From NCBI GenBank assembly GCA_019636675.1, contig JAHBXC010000001.1, positions 1,299,007 to 1,363,006 of the forward strand: a stretch of 64,000 nt of DNA, read 5' to 3'. The notes beneath the pieces are model-generated. The model did no database searches, was not told the origin of the DNA, and was given only the letters and a program-made list of their open reading frames with translations. Both the position numbers and the translations under genes were made by a program. Positions 16,922 to 25,567 of this stretch are shown in pieces. Position 1 is the first letter of the stretch, and every line of letters starts with the position of its first letter. This stretch comes from Phycisphaeraceae bacterium. GTDB lineage: Bacteria > Planctomycetota > Phycisphaerae > Phycisphaerales > UBA1924.

Positions 16922-17653
16922 GTGTCGTATAGCGCGCACAATCCCGGCCCCTCGGACCAAGGCGGCGCCCCCCGTCGGGGACGCCTCGTCGTCCGCTGGA
17001 CCATCCGTCGCGCCCCGACCCCCGGCCAGCCCGCGAGCCAGCCCGCAGCCCCGGCCTCGCCCCCCACCCCTCCCGCGTCGGGCGATCGCCGGCTCAACCT
17101 CCTTCTGACCTACGGCGGCTGGCGCGAGTCCTCCTGGGCCGACGCCCTCCCGCGCCTCCTCGAGCCCATGGGCGTCCGCTCCTTCCGCGCCAACTCCGGC
17201 GCCGAGGCCGCCCAGGTCCTCCGCTCCGTCCCGGTCCACGCCGCCGTCGTCGACCTGCGCCTCCCCCTCGACAACCCCCACAAGCCCACGCCCAACGGCG
17301 CGTCCCCCGATCCCGCCCTCACCGAAGAGGGCGGCGAGCGCCTGCTCGAGGTCCTGCGCCGGCTCGAGGCGCCCCCGCCCATCGTCGTCGTCACGCGAGA
17401 CCGCTCGGCGCGCGAGTACATGCGCGAACTTCACTACGCACTCCGCCACGGCGCCTACGCCGTCGTCCACGGCTCCGCCGCCGACGCCGAGCAGATGCTC
17501 CGCGTCCTCCAGCGCCTCGTCTCGCGCTACTACCACAACCAATGGCCCGAGTGCCCCGGGGGCGCCGGGGGCGCCGGCGCCGGGGGCAGCGCCAACGACC
17601 CGCCCGGCTGCAACCCCGACGCCGCCACCGGCTCCGGCCCCCCAAACAACTGA
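16922..17653 (+). CDS. Degenerate receiver-domain (response-regulator-like) protein
   Basis: A 243-residue protein if it starts at the GTG 16922. Residues 1-55 are a Pro/Ala/Gln-rich disordered leader. Residues 57-185 fold like a CheY receiver: LNLLLTYGG strand, AEAAQVLRSVPVHAAVVDLRLP with a putative phospho-acceptor Asp111, IVVVTRDRS, and AYAVVHGSA. The paired acidic residues expected after the first strand are absent (TYGG instead of DD), so phosphorylation is doubtful. The tail is Gly/Ala-rich. The start is uncertain because no Shine-Dalgarno is clear; Met82 would cut the domain. It precedes groES by about 100 nt. Confidence 0.6.
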   Translation: MSYSAHNPGPSDQGGAPRRGRLVVRWTIRRAPTPGQPASQPAAPASPPTPPASGDRRLNLLLTYGGWRESSWADALPRLLEPMGVRSFRANSGAEAAQVLRSVPVHAAVVDLRLPLDNPHKPTPNGASPDPALTEEGGERLLEVLRRLEAPPPIVVVTRDRSAREYMRELHYALRHGAYAVVHGSAADAEQMLRVLQRLVSRYYHNQWPECPGGAGGAGAGGSANDPPGCNPDAATGSGPPNN

Positions 17654-17751
17654 CACGCGCACTCAAGGTCCCCCGCCGCCTCACACGCGGCATCGTTCAT
17701 AACCATTCACAACGCTCGCCCTGAGCAACGCAGTTTCGGAGAAAGAGTCCC

Positions 17752-18096
17752 ATGGCCACCGCCACCAAGCCCAAGCCGTCCTCCACCAACAAGAAGTCTT
17801 CCAACGCGTCGCTCCGCCCCCTCGGCCCGCGCGTCCTCATCCTCCGCGACGAGGCGCAGACCAAGACCGACAGCGGCCTCTACCTCCCCGAGACCGCCAA
17901 GGACAAGCCCAAGACCGGCACCGTCCAGTCCGTCGGCGACGGCGCCCTCAACCACGACACCGGCGAGCGCATCCCCCTCACCGTCAAGCCCGGCGACAAG
18001 GTCCTCTTCTCCTCCTACGCCGGCACCGAGGTCAAACTCGACGGCGTCGACATGCTCATCATGGAAGAGTCCGAGATCCTCGGCATCATCGACTAA
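17752..18096 (+). CDS. groES: Co-chaperonin GroES
   Basis: A 114-residue co-chaperonin that caps Gro[11 protein letters not shown] opens the domain, and the mobile loop [20 protein letters not shown] (about 37-57) binds Gro[18 protein letters not shown] and the C-terminal [10 protein letters not shown] are standard. A 20-residue Lys/Ser/Thr-rich extension precedes the family start, which is unusual. The ATG follows GGAGAAAG. No CIRCE inverted repeat (TTAGCACTC-N9-GAGTGCTAA) is visible upstream, so HrcA control is not indicated. Confidence 0.95.
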   Translation: MATATKPKPSSTNKKSSNASLRPLGPRVLILRDEAQTKTDSGLYLPETAKDKPKTGTVQSVGDGALNHDTGERIPLTVKPGDKVLFSSYAGTEVKLDGVDMLIMEESEILGIID

Positions 18097-18111
18097 CCCG
18101 CCGGGATCACG

Positions 18112-18339
18112 ATGAACACCGACCAACTCCGCATCGCGCTCCACGAACTCAACGGCGAGCGAGACCTTTCGGTCTGCTTCGCGCATGTCCACGCCGACCT
18201 TTCCGGCGTCGGGTGTTTCCTCAAAGTCAAGAACGCGATGCTCATCCCCGACGAGCAGGACCACCTCGTCAAGGTCACCGACGGACGCGCCGTCTACATC
18301 CTCGACGCCGAACGCGTCGCCTGGATCAAGATCGGCTAA
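18112..18339 (+). CDS. 75-residue conserved-looking protein between groES and groEL, unknown
   Basis: It starts 15 nt after the groES stop (ATG 18112) and ends about 105 nt before groEL. It keeps the GC-rich codon pattern of its neighbours through its length, so it looks like a real gene. The N-terminal half is mixed ([20 protein letters not shown]); the C-terminal half is beta-rich ([34 protein letters not shown]), with a compact look reminiscent of small Sm-like/SH3-like folds. No family is recognised. Its location suggests co-expression with the chaperonin and a role in protein folding or RNA binding (inference only). Confidence 0.7.
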   Translation: MNTDQLRIALHELNGERDLSVCFAHVHADLSGVGCFLKVKNAMLIPDEQDHLVKVTDGRAVYILDAERVAWIKIG

Positions 18340-18360
18340 GCCCCCGGATTCCGGACCGGC

Positions 18361-18393
18361 GCCCCGGGGCATCCGCGCAGCGGTGACCCGGGC
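18361..18393. repeat. Dispersed repeat Q, copy 1
   Basis: These 33 nt are the exact reverse complement of 21243-21275. The segment includes the palindrome GCCCCGGGGC and ends CGGTGACCCGGGC. It lies between the 75-residue gene and groEL. Confidence 0.8.
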
Positions 18394-18444
18394 CTCAGAC
18401 CCACCCACCTCAACAAACACTCACTCACGCAGAGAACACAGAAC

Positions 18445-20085
<1,641 letters not shown>

Positions 20086-20198
20086 GCGGTCCTGAACGGA
20101 CGCTTTGCCCGGAAACGGGAATCTGATACATTCGTGACCCCCGCGGCCCTGAGATGGGTGGCGGGGGATTCTTTCGGCGGGGAAGCAGGAGGCGGCAT

Positions 20199-21026
20199 TT
20201 GAGAACGCGCATAGAGGAATGGATCGCTCCGGCCGCAATTCTGGCTGTTATCTCAATTTTTGGCTACGATCTTTCCGCAAGATACACCCGCGGCTATTTG
20301 TCAATCTATGGCGTTGAATTGCGCTGGTTTGACCCAACCGCAACTCAACTCCTAATGAATGCAAGCGGCATTGTCTTCTATCTGATCCTCGCGATAGCGC
20401 TATTTGTGCTTCTTAGTATCGCCACAAAGGCCTCGCAGCCGGTTTGGAATGCGCTGTATTTTGGCCTTCTTCTCGTCGTTGGGTTCGTGTGCTATGCCCA
20501 CATAGCGTCAATGTGGATACTGTTTGGCGATAGTGTTTTTTGGTGGGGAAAACTGTATCTTGCCTTCAAGGTTGGAATCCTTCCTGCCACCTTTTGCCTA
20601 CTGCCGCTGCTCTGGCGCGCAGTTGATTCCGATTCATGGAAGCCGCCAGGGAAAGAGTGGGCTACTCGCTTCCGCAATGATCTCGGGGAAGGTGCTTTGA
20701 CTACAGCCAGAGTGGTGGTGGCAATGCTGCTCGTAATGATATTCGGGCGGATCATTGCCGCAATGCTCGGCCAGAGCGTCGCAATGTCGGAAATACAGGG
20801 CATTCGAAACAAGGGCTTTCTCACGAGTCTTCCGGAGGGCGAGATTATAGTCGAGAAAATTTTATTTCGCGACACGAATGCTGCGATTATGATCATGCGC
20901 GATCATGAAGGCCTGTACATTCGGTTTGTTGATCCCGTTCTCGGCATTGACCATTCGCCAGGCTCTGGCAGGGTGTTGTTTAAGGATGTCCAGCCGAAGC
21001 TCTTGCCATTTGTCCCATCGGAGTAA
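20199..21026 (+). CDS. Low-GC multi-pass membrane protein, unknown
   Basis: About 275 residues with roughly five membrane helices (starting near 8, 55, 90, 125 and 180) followed by a C-terminal soluble domain of about 70 residues. The base composition is about 50% GC against roughly 68% for neighbours, with many A/T-ending codons, a strong sign of recent transfer. The TTG at 20199 has AGGAGG six bases upstream, and I prefer it to the ATG at 20154, whose lead is GC-rich and has no ribosome-binding site. No family is recognised. It follows groEL directly on the same strand. Confidence 0.65.
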   Translation: MRTRIEEWIAPAAILAVISIFGYDLSARYTRGYLSIYGVELRWFDPTATQLLMNASGIVFYLILAIALFVLLSIATKASQPVWNALYFGLLLVVGFVCYAHIASMWILFGDSVFWWGKLYLAFKVGILPATFCLLPLLWRAVDSDSWKPPGKEWATRFRNDLGEGALTTARVVVAMLLVMIFGRIIAAMLGQSVAMSEIQGIRNKGFLTSLPEGEIIVEKILFRDTNAAIMIMRDHEGLYIRFVDPVLGIDHSPGSGRVLFKDVQPKLLPFVPSE

Positions 21027-21610
21027 TCCCTGCTGAGACAATCTGTTGCTGCTATTGATCAGTTTGGCATCCTGTATCGGGGACAATGCTCGCGGCCTTG
21101 GCGCGAGCCGAACCTTATTTGGCTGATTCCGTTCCAGTCTCTAGAAAGCGTGAACGGGTATGTTCTGCCGCTCCCCGGTGAGTGTCATTCCTGACCCGTG
21201 TTCTCTCCCTCCCGGGCCTCCTTTGCTAGGTGCGTCTCCGCCGCCCGGGTCACCGCTGCGCGGATGCCCCGGGGCACCGGTGATTCATGATTCTTTCTCG
21301 GTGCCCCGGGGCATTCCTGACCCGGGCTCCCCCTCCTCCCGTGCTCGTTGATGGAAACACAGTACCCGTCGTCCGCCCGGTCGCGGGCTGGTTGTGATTG
21401 GTCTTCTGATGAAGCGAGGTCGCTGCGGACCGCGTGCTGCCGCCCGCGGCTCTGTCTGCTCCCTCTCCTGTCTCGCGGCCCCCGGACGCGAGATGGGAGA
21501 GGGCTGGGGTGAGGGCTCCCTCTCGTCGCATCCGCGCGCGGCGCAGGTTGGGAGTGGTCTTCTGATGAAAGAAGTGAACTGCGGACCGCGTGCTGCCGCC
21601 CGCGGCTCTG
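21027..21610. repeat. Gene-free space packed with dispersed repeats (Q, P, R, P)
   Basis: 21243-21275 is repeat Q copy 2 (exact inverse of 18361-18393), with a diverged half-copy at about 21300-21326. 21400-21454 is palindrome P copy 2. 21461-21516 is hairpin R copy 4 (CCCTCTCC TG TCTCGC ... GCGAGA T GGGAGAGGG CTGGGGTGAGGGCT). 21552-21610 is palindrome P copy 3, which ends exactly at the stop codon of the minus-strand gene. No gene is seen. The first ~150 nt keep the lower GC of the preceding gene. Confidence 0.75.
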
Positions 21611-22216
21611 TTATGCGCCGGGCCAGAGCCACGCGAAGATCGCCGCGGTCGCGAGCCCGTAGATCAGCCCGTCGACGAGGTGCGCCACGAACATCGACCA
21701 GGAGCGCCCGAACCAGATGATCTGGGGGATGACGGCGGCGGTGTACGCGAGCACGCCGGCGATGGCCATCGTGTGGAAGACCACCGCGAACTCGGCGCCG
21801 CGGGGCAGCGTGGGGATGCCCAGGCATCCGAGCGCGAACGACACGACGAGGTACAGCACGAACGAGCCGAGCAGCGACGCGCCCATGCCCGGCGCCTTGG
21901 GGTACACCTGCAGGCGTCCCCACGGGCCTTCCTTCATGCGCTGCTTGCCCTCGTCGGTCTTCATGTCCTTCCCCTCGCAGAACGGGAAGAAGTACATCCC
22001 CGGGGCGACGCCCAGCCGGCGCAGGGCGGCGAGCACATCGGCCTCGTTGCCCAGGCGGCGGGCCTCCCCCTTGTGGTGCGGCGCGACCGTCCACGCGAGC
22101 ATCGACAGAAAGAAGACCGCCGCCGTCGCCAGGAGGATCGGGAGCCAGAGATCCCCGAGTGAAACGAGCGCTCCGGTGTCGGGGGAAACGGCGGGGATCT
22201 GCGGTGCGCCAAGCAT
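21611..22216 (-). CDS. Conserved-type hypothetical membrane protein
   Basis: A 201-residue protein with four predicted membrane helices: about 24-46, then after a cytosolic stretch about 112-134, 147-166 and 178-198. The soluble loop contains PHHKGEARRLGNEADVL and GMYFFPFCEGKDMKTDEGK. The ATG at 22216 follows GCAGGAG at a good distance. The gene does not resemble a transporter or enzyme that I recognise. It stands alone between repeat-rich spaces, with palindrome P copies at both ends. Confidence 0.7.
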   Translation of the reverse strand: MLGAPQIPAVSPDTGALVSLGDLWLPILLATAAVFFLSMLAWTVAPHHKGEARRLGNEADVLAALRRLGVAPGMYFFPFCEGKDMKTDEGKQRMKEGPWGRLQVYPKAPGMGASLLGSFVLYLVVSFALGCLGIPTLPRGAEFAVVFHTMAIAGVLAYTAAVIPQIIWFGRSWSMFVAHLVDGLIYGLATAAIFAWLWPGA

Positions 22217-22316
22217 GGGGAGACTCCTGCGGTTGCGGTCGGGCGAAATCGGACTCGCGGGCACCACATTCTCTTCGGCGATGTCTGGCGGGAGTGTTCA
22301 AAGGGGGATGGGTTGG

Positions 22317-22419
22317 TCTTCTGCTGAACCGTGGTCGCCGCGGCGCGCGTGCCGCCGCCCGCGGCTCTGTCTGCTCCCTCTCCTGTCTCGCGCAGCGAGA
22401 TGGGAGAGGGCCGGGGTGA
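22317..22419. repeat. Palindrome P copy 4 followed by the left half of hairpin R copy 5
   Basis: 22317-22369 is a P unit with the TCTTCTGCTGAA lead. 22376-22419 is CCCTCTCC TG TCTCGC gca GCGAGA T GGGAGAGGG CCGGGGTGA. The R repeat is cut after TGA by the insertion element and resumes at 23757 with TGAGGGCTACCC. Confidence 0.8.
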
Positions 22420-22423
22420 TGGC

Positions 22424-22438
22424 ATGAAAGCCCGTTGC
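22424..22438 (+). repeat. Left subterminal inverted repeat of the IS
   Basis: ATGAAAGCCCGTTGC, exact reverse complement of 23739-23753. It lies four bases inside the deduced left junction. Confidence 0.9.
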
Positions 22439-22504
22439 TCCCGAGTCGTGGGGCGGTGTACACCGTCCCTGTGTGACAACGACTCACCGAAAGGAGCAAC
22501 GGAC

Positions 22505-23518
22505 ATGGAGAAGACCTCAGTGTATGTGGGACTGGACTATCACCAGTCGTTCATCCGTGTGTGCGTGGTCGACGCCGCCGGCCGCGCCCTGTACAACCGG
22601 CCCTGCGGCAACCACTGGCGTGAGGTGGTCGAGGCCGTCTCGGGACGCGGGGCGGTGGCCGGCGTGGCCATCGAGGCCTGCTGCGGCGCAGCCGACCTGG
22701 CCGACGAGCTCGTCGAGCACGCCGGCTGGAGCGTGGCCCTGGCGCACCCGGGCTATGTCGCACGCATGAAGCAGAGCCCCGACAAGAGCGACATGGCCGA
22801 CGCACGCGTGCTCGCCGAGCTCACCCGCGTGGGCTGGCTCCCGCGTGTCTGGCTCGCGCCCGCCCCGATCCGCGAGCTGCGTCGGCTCGTGGGGCTGCGT
22901 CAGACCCTGATCGATCAGCGACGCGCCGCGAGGCTCCGTCTGCGCGCGTTGCTCCGCGACCTGCGCCGGCGACCCGCGGGCGTGCGGACGCGTCCCTGGT
23001 CCCGCGCCTGGCTGGCGTGGGTCGACACGCTGGACCTGGACGACGCGTCGCGTCTGGTGCTCGACGAGTGTCTTGCTCAGATCGCCTTCTTCACTCAGCG
23101 GCTGACGCGTGTCGAGCACGCGTTGGAGGGGCGCACCCACAACGACCCGGTCGTGCGTCGCCTGCGTGAGATGCCCGGCGTGGGCCCGGTCACCGCGTGG
23201 GTGCTGCGCGCCCATGTCGGACGCTTCGACCGATTCCGCAGCGGCAAGCAGCTCGCGCGGTTCTGCAGCCTGTGCCCGCGCAACGCCTCCAGCGGCGATC
23301 GCGTGGCCGACTCGGGCCTGATCCGCGCCGGCGACCCGACGCTGCGCTCCACGCTCATCGAGCTGGGCCATCGGCTCGTCCGCTGCGACCAACGCTGGGG
23401 ATCCCTGGCCGCGCGTCTGCGTCGGGCGGGCAAGCACCCCTGCGTGATCGCCGCCGCCGTGGCCAACCGCTTCGTGCGCTGGCTCCACCACCAGATGCAG
23501 GAGCCCACCATGACCTGA
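22505..23518 (+). CDS. IS110-family DEDD transposase/recombinase
   Basis: A 337-residue recombinase. The RuvC-like domain carries Asp11 (GLDYHQ), Glu57 (AIEACCG), Asp96 and Asp99 (KSDMADA), the DEDD set. The middle is a coiled, Arg-rich helical stretch (about 130-210). The C-terminal Tnp domain has MPGVGPVTAW and CPRNASSGDR, with Ser263 as the expected nucleophile, then GLIRAGDPTLRS. All catalytic residues are intact, so the copy may be active. The ATG follows AAAGGAG at a good distance. These enzymes use a structured RNA from the element's non-coding end to choose donor and target. Confidence 0.95.
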   Translation: MEKTSVYVGLDYHQSFIRVCVVDAAGRALYNRPCGNHWREVVEAVSGRGAVAGVAIEACCGAADLADELVEHAGWSVALAHPGYVARMKQSPDKSDMADARVLAELTRVGWLPRVWLAPAPIRELRRLVGLRQTLIDQRRAARLRLRALLRDLRRRPAGVRTRPWSRAWLAWVDTLDLDDASRLVLDECLAQIAFFTQRLTRVEHALEGRTHNDPVVRRLREMPGVGPVTAWVLRAHVGRFDRFRSGKQLARFCSLCPRNASSGDRVADSGLIRAGDPTLRSTLIELGHRLVRCDQRWGSLAARLRRAGKHPCVIAAAVANRFVRWLHHQMQEPTMT

Positions 23519-23585
23519 CGCCCCAGGAAGAACCCGCGACGCAACGACCCGACCGACAACGGACATCGCACGCCGGGCCCGCGCT

Positions 23586-23718
23586 GTGCGCGGCGAGCTC
23601 GAGAGCCCTCTGGGCCAGACGCTCGTCGGGTGATAGGGCAGCCGCGCACGCCGCTCGGAAGCGCCACCATGGGCAAGGGCTCACGCCCGACGCTCGGATA
23701 GATGAATGGGCCCCGGCG
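23586..23718 (+). ncRNA. Candidate bridge (seek) RNA of the IS110 element
   Basis: It lies in the 3' non-coding end. A perfect 9-bp stem (23586-23594 with 23641-23649) encloses a loop with AGCCCTC (23604-23610), complementary to GAGGGCT at the right target flank, and GGGTGA (23628-23633), identical to the left flank GGGGTGA. A second arm (base 23649-23653 with 23714-23718, tip 23671-23674 with 23685-23688) has GCCACCA (23663-23669), complementary with one mismatch to TGATGGC at the left IS junction, and ATAGATGA (23698-23705), identical to the right IS junction 23752-23759. Both loops use the same order and the same TGA core. The RNA ends are not defined, and expression is inferred. Confidence 0.7.
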
Positions 23719-23738
23719 ACGCGATCTCCCCTTGACAC

Positions 23739-23753
23739 GCAACGGGCTTTCAT
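23739..23753 (-). repeat. Right subterminal inverted repeat of the IS
   Basis: GCAACGGGCTTTCAT, exact reverse complement of the left copy. AGA then the TGA core separate it from flanking DNA. Confidence 0.9.
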
Positions 23754-23759
23754 AGATGA

Positions 23760-23964
23760 GGGCTACCCGATCTTCGGGCTTCGCTCCCCGCCCTCTGACT
23801 TTCTGCACTCCCTCTCCTCGCCTCACCGATGCTCGTGGCTGGAGTCTCCATCGGAATGTGAGTCGCCGCGAGGTCGGGTCGACCCGGGGCGCCGGGCGGC
23901 GCGAAATCGGGCGAATAAACTGCCCAACCAGCGAGTGACGACACCTGCGTGAAGGGAGCGACGC
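23760..23964. repeat. Right half of hairpin R copy 5 and a short gene-free space
   Basis: GGGCTACCC, then CGGGCTTCGCTCC and CTCTGACTTT, matches the tail of the R copy at 13257-13300, confirming that the insertion split it. The remaining ~120 nt show no gene. Confidence 0.7.
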
Positions 23965-24336
23965 GTGGCGATCGACGAAGGAAACCAATCTCTCCGCGGC
24001 CTGGCGCTGGCCCAGCGCTGGCTCCTGGTCGTGCTTCTCGCCTATATCGCGGCGCTCGCGGCGGTCCTGCTCCAGCCCAGCGGCAACCCGTTCGCGGGCG
24101 GCGTGGCCGGGCTGTATTTCCTGCTCTGGTTCGTGATGCTCGCGATGGTCGCGGCGGTGACCGCCCGGCTCGGGGGCTGGGCGTGGGCGGTCGTCGTGAC
24201 CGTGCTGATGCTGATCCCGGTGGTGAACCTGCTGACGCTGCTGGCGGTGAACCAGCGCGCGGTGCGCCGCCTGAAGGACGCGGGGTTCACCGTGGGGCTG
24301 CTGGGCGTGTCGGGCGAGCAGCTGCGTGCGCGATAA
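23965..24336 (+). CDS. Small hypothetical membrane protein
   Basis: A 123-residue protein with three predicted membrane helices (about 17-37, 47-68 and 72-96) and a short cytosolic C-terminal domain (QRAVRRLKDAGFTVGLLG). The GTG at 23965 has GGGAG seven bases upstream. The C-terminal pattern LLAVNQRAVRRLKxAGxxVGLLG resembles short two- to three-helix proteins common in planctomycete genomes, without a named function. It stands alone between repeat clusters. Confidence 0.65.
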   Translation: MAIDEGNQSLRGLALAQRWLLVVLLAYIAALAAVLLQPSGNPFAGGVAGLYFLLWFVMLAMVAAVTARLGGWAWAVVVTVLMLIPVVNLLTLLAVNQRAVRRLKDAGFTVGLLGVSGEQLRAR

Positions 24337-24647
24337 CGCGTGCGAGGGCGGTTCCGAGGGGATCGTGATCGCTGGTGGTCGGTGATCCCCGGCCGCGTGC
24401 TGCCGCCCGCGGCTCTGATCCGGATTGTCTTTCTGATCTGAGCCGCGGGCGGGAGCACGCGGCTCGAAGCGTTGGTGGTTCGTTGATCACGCCTTCCCGT
24501 GATGCGTGAGGGAGGTTCCGGGGGGGCTGGCGCGAGGGCTCGCCGGGGGGTGGGGGATCCAACTTGGCAAATCAGCGCGGCTTGTCATAATGCCCCCCGC
24601 CGCGACCCGGGGTGTGACCCGGGGCGCGAGGCAGAGGAGTGAACACG
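24337..24647. repeat. Repeat cluster left of a dockerin-tailed gene (P copies 5 and 6, 70-nt direct repeat)
   Basis: 24394-24417 is palindrome P in forward orientation; 24441-24464 is the same palindrome inverted. 24441-24510 is a 70-nt segment repeated directly at 25336-25405 with about five mismatches. The segment 24344-24418 is also related to 25400-25473. The remainder carries the ribosome-binding site of the next gene and no coding frame. Confidence 0.8.
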
Positions 24648-25331
24648 ATGCGTCTGAATCGCGTGGCGGTTGTCGGTGTGGTTGCGTTCCACCTTGGCCT
24701 GATCGGCGGGGCGGCGTCGGGCGATGTGCTCCAGCCGGGCCAGACGCTCGCGCTGGAGGGCACGACGCCCACGCTCTCGCCCTGGCTGCAGGGGAGCGTC
24801 TCGGGCGGGATTTCCCGGCCCTTCGAGGTGCGCGACGCCTCGAACGCCGTCGTGTTCTCCGGAACGCTCGTGGTGGACTTCGTGCAGGCGTTGCCATTCG
24901 GAGTCCAGTACGCGAACTACCGGCTGGTCGGCACGAGCGGCGTCGCCGGGCGGGCCGTCACCTCGGTGCAGATCCCCGGGTGGCGCACGAGCTCGGTCGA
25001 CGCCGAGTTCCGCAGCGACCTCGAGCCGGGGACGGTTCCCCCGTCGTTCGCCGGGCGCTCGCTCGACGGCGACACCGTGACCTTCCTCTTCACGGGCGGC
25101 CTCCCGGCCGGCCAGGATTCGCGCTCCTCGTACATCTTCTCGGGCGCAACCCCGCTCGTGCAGACCGGGATCGCGCGCGTCATCCTCAACACGAACGAAC
25201 TCGTGGAAATCACCGGCCTCCCCGTCCCTGCGCCCAGCATTGCGTGCCCCGGCGACACCAACGCCGACGGCGTGGTGAACTTCGCCGATCTCAACAGCGT
25301 GCTGACAAACTTCGGCACGGCGTGCCCCTGA
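24648..25331 (+). CDS. Secreted protein with C-terminal dockerin-like (GC-type) tail
   Basis: A 227-residue exported protein. The ATG at 24648 is preceded by GAGGAG at 8 nt; the in-frame GTG at 24639 is too close to it. The signal peptide is at about 1-25. The body (26-195) is beta-rich, starts LQPGQTLALEGTTPTLSPWL and includes ARVILNTNE near its end, matching the protein at 12411-13097. The tail CPGDTNADGVVNFADLNSVL ends FGTACP, a single dockerin-type calcium-binding loop. The function is unknown; cell-surface or extracellular attachment is inferred. The gene is bracketed by near-identical 70-nt direct repeats. Confidence 0.8.
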   Translation: MRLNRVAVVGVVAFHLGLIGGAASGDVLQPGQTLALEGTTPTLSPWLQGSVSGGISRPFEVRDASNAVVFSGTLVVDFVQALPFGVQYANYRLVGTSGVAGRAVTSVQIPGWRTSSVDAEFRSDLEPGTVPPSFAGRSLDGDTVTFLFTGGLPAGQDSRSSYIFSGATPLVQTGIARVILNTNELVEITGLPVPAPSIACPGDTNADGVVNFADLNSVLTNFGTACP

Positions 25332-25567
25332 TCAGAGCCGCGGGCGGAAGCACGCGGCTCGAAGCGTCGGTGGTTCATTGATCACGCCTTCCCGTGGTGC
25401 GTCAGGACGGTTTCGAGGGATCGGGATCGCTGGTGGGCGGTGATCTCCAGCCGCGTGCTGCCGCCCGCGGCTCTGTTTTGGGCCCTGGGCTCCGAGAACC
25501 GGGTTTGTTGTATCTCGTGGCGTGATCGGGGCGCTGCTTCCGCGTCTTCGGACAAGGAGATACCCCG
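25332..25567. repeat. Repeat cluster right of the dockerin-tailed gene (P copies 7 and 8)
   Basis: 25336-25359 is palindrome P inverted, five bases after the stop; 25336-25405 is the second 70-nt direct repeat; 25449-25472 is palindrome P forward. Together they mirror the order found upstream of the gene. AAGGAG for the next gene is at its right end. Confidence 0.8.

Larger units (their letters stand above)
22420..23759 (+). mobile_element. IS110-family (IS1111-like) insertion sequence, complete
   Basis: About 1.34 kb. It carries one DEDD transposase gene, 15-nt subterminal inverted repeats (22424-22438 and 23739-23753), a short 5' non-coding end (85 nt) and a long 3' non-coding end (about 240 nt), the layout of the IS1111 group. 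The element splits a copy of dispersed repeat R. Joining 22419 to 23760 restores GGGGTGAGGGCTACCC as in the intact copy at 13244-13266, with TGA as the shared core at both ends (22417-22419 and 23757-23759). A 5' stem GAGTCGT/ACGACTC (22443-22449, 22479-22485) encloses the palindrome GGTGTACACC. Confidence 0.9.

Noticed and set aside
17690..17751. CIRCE operator upstream of groES
   Set aside because: Only a short GCTC-N5-GAGC match is present; the TTAGCACTC-N9-GAGTGCTAA element is absent.
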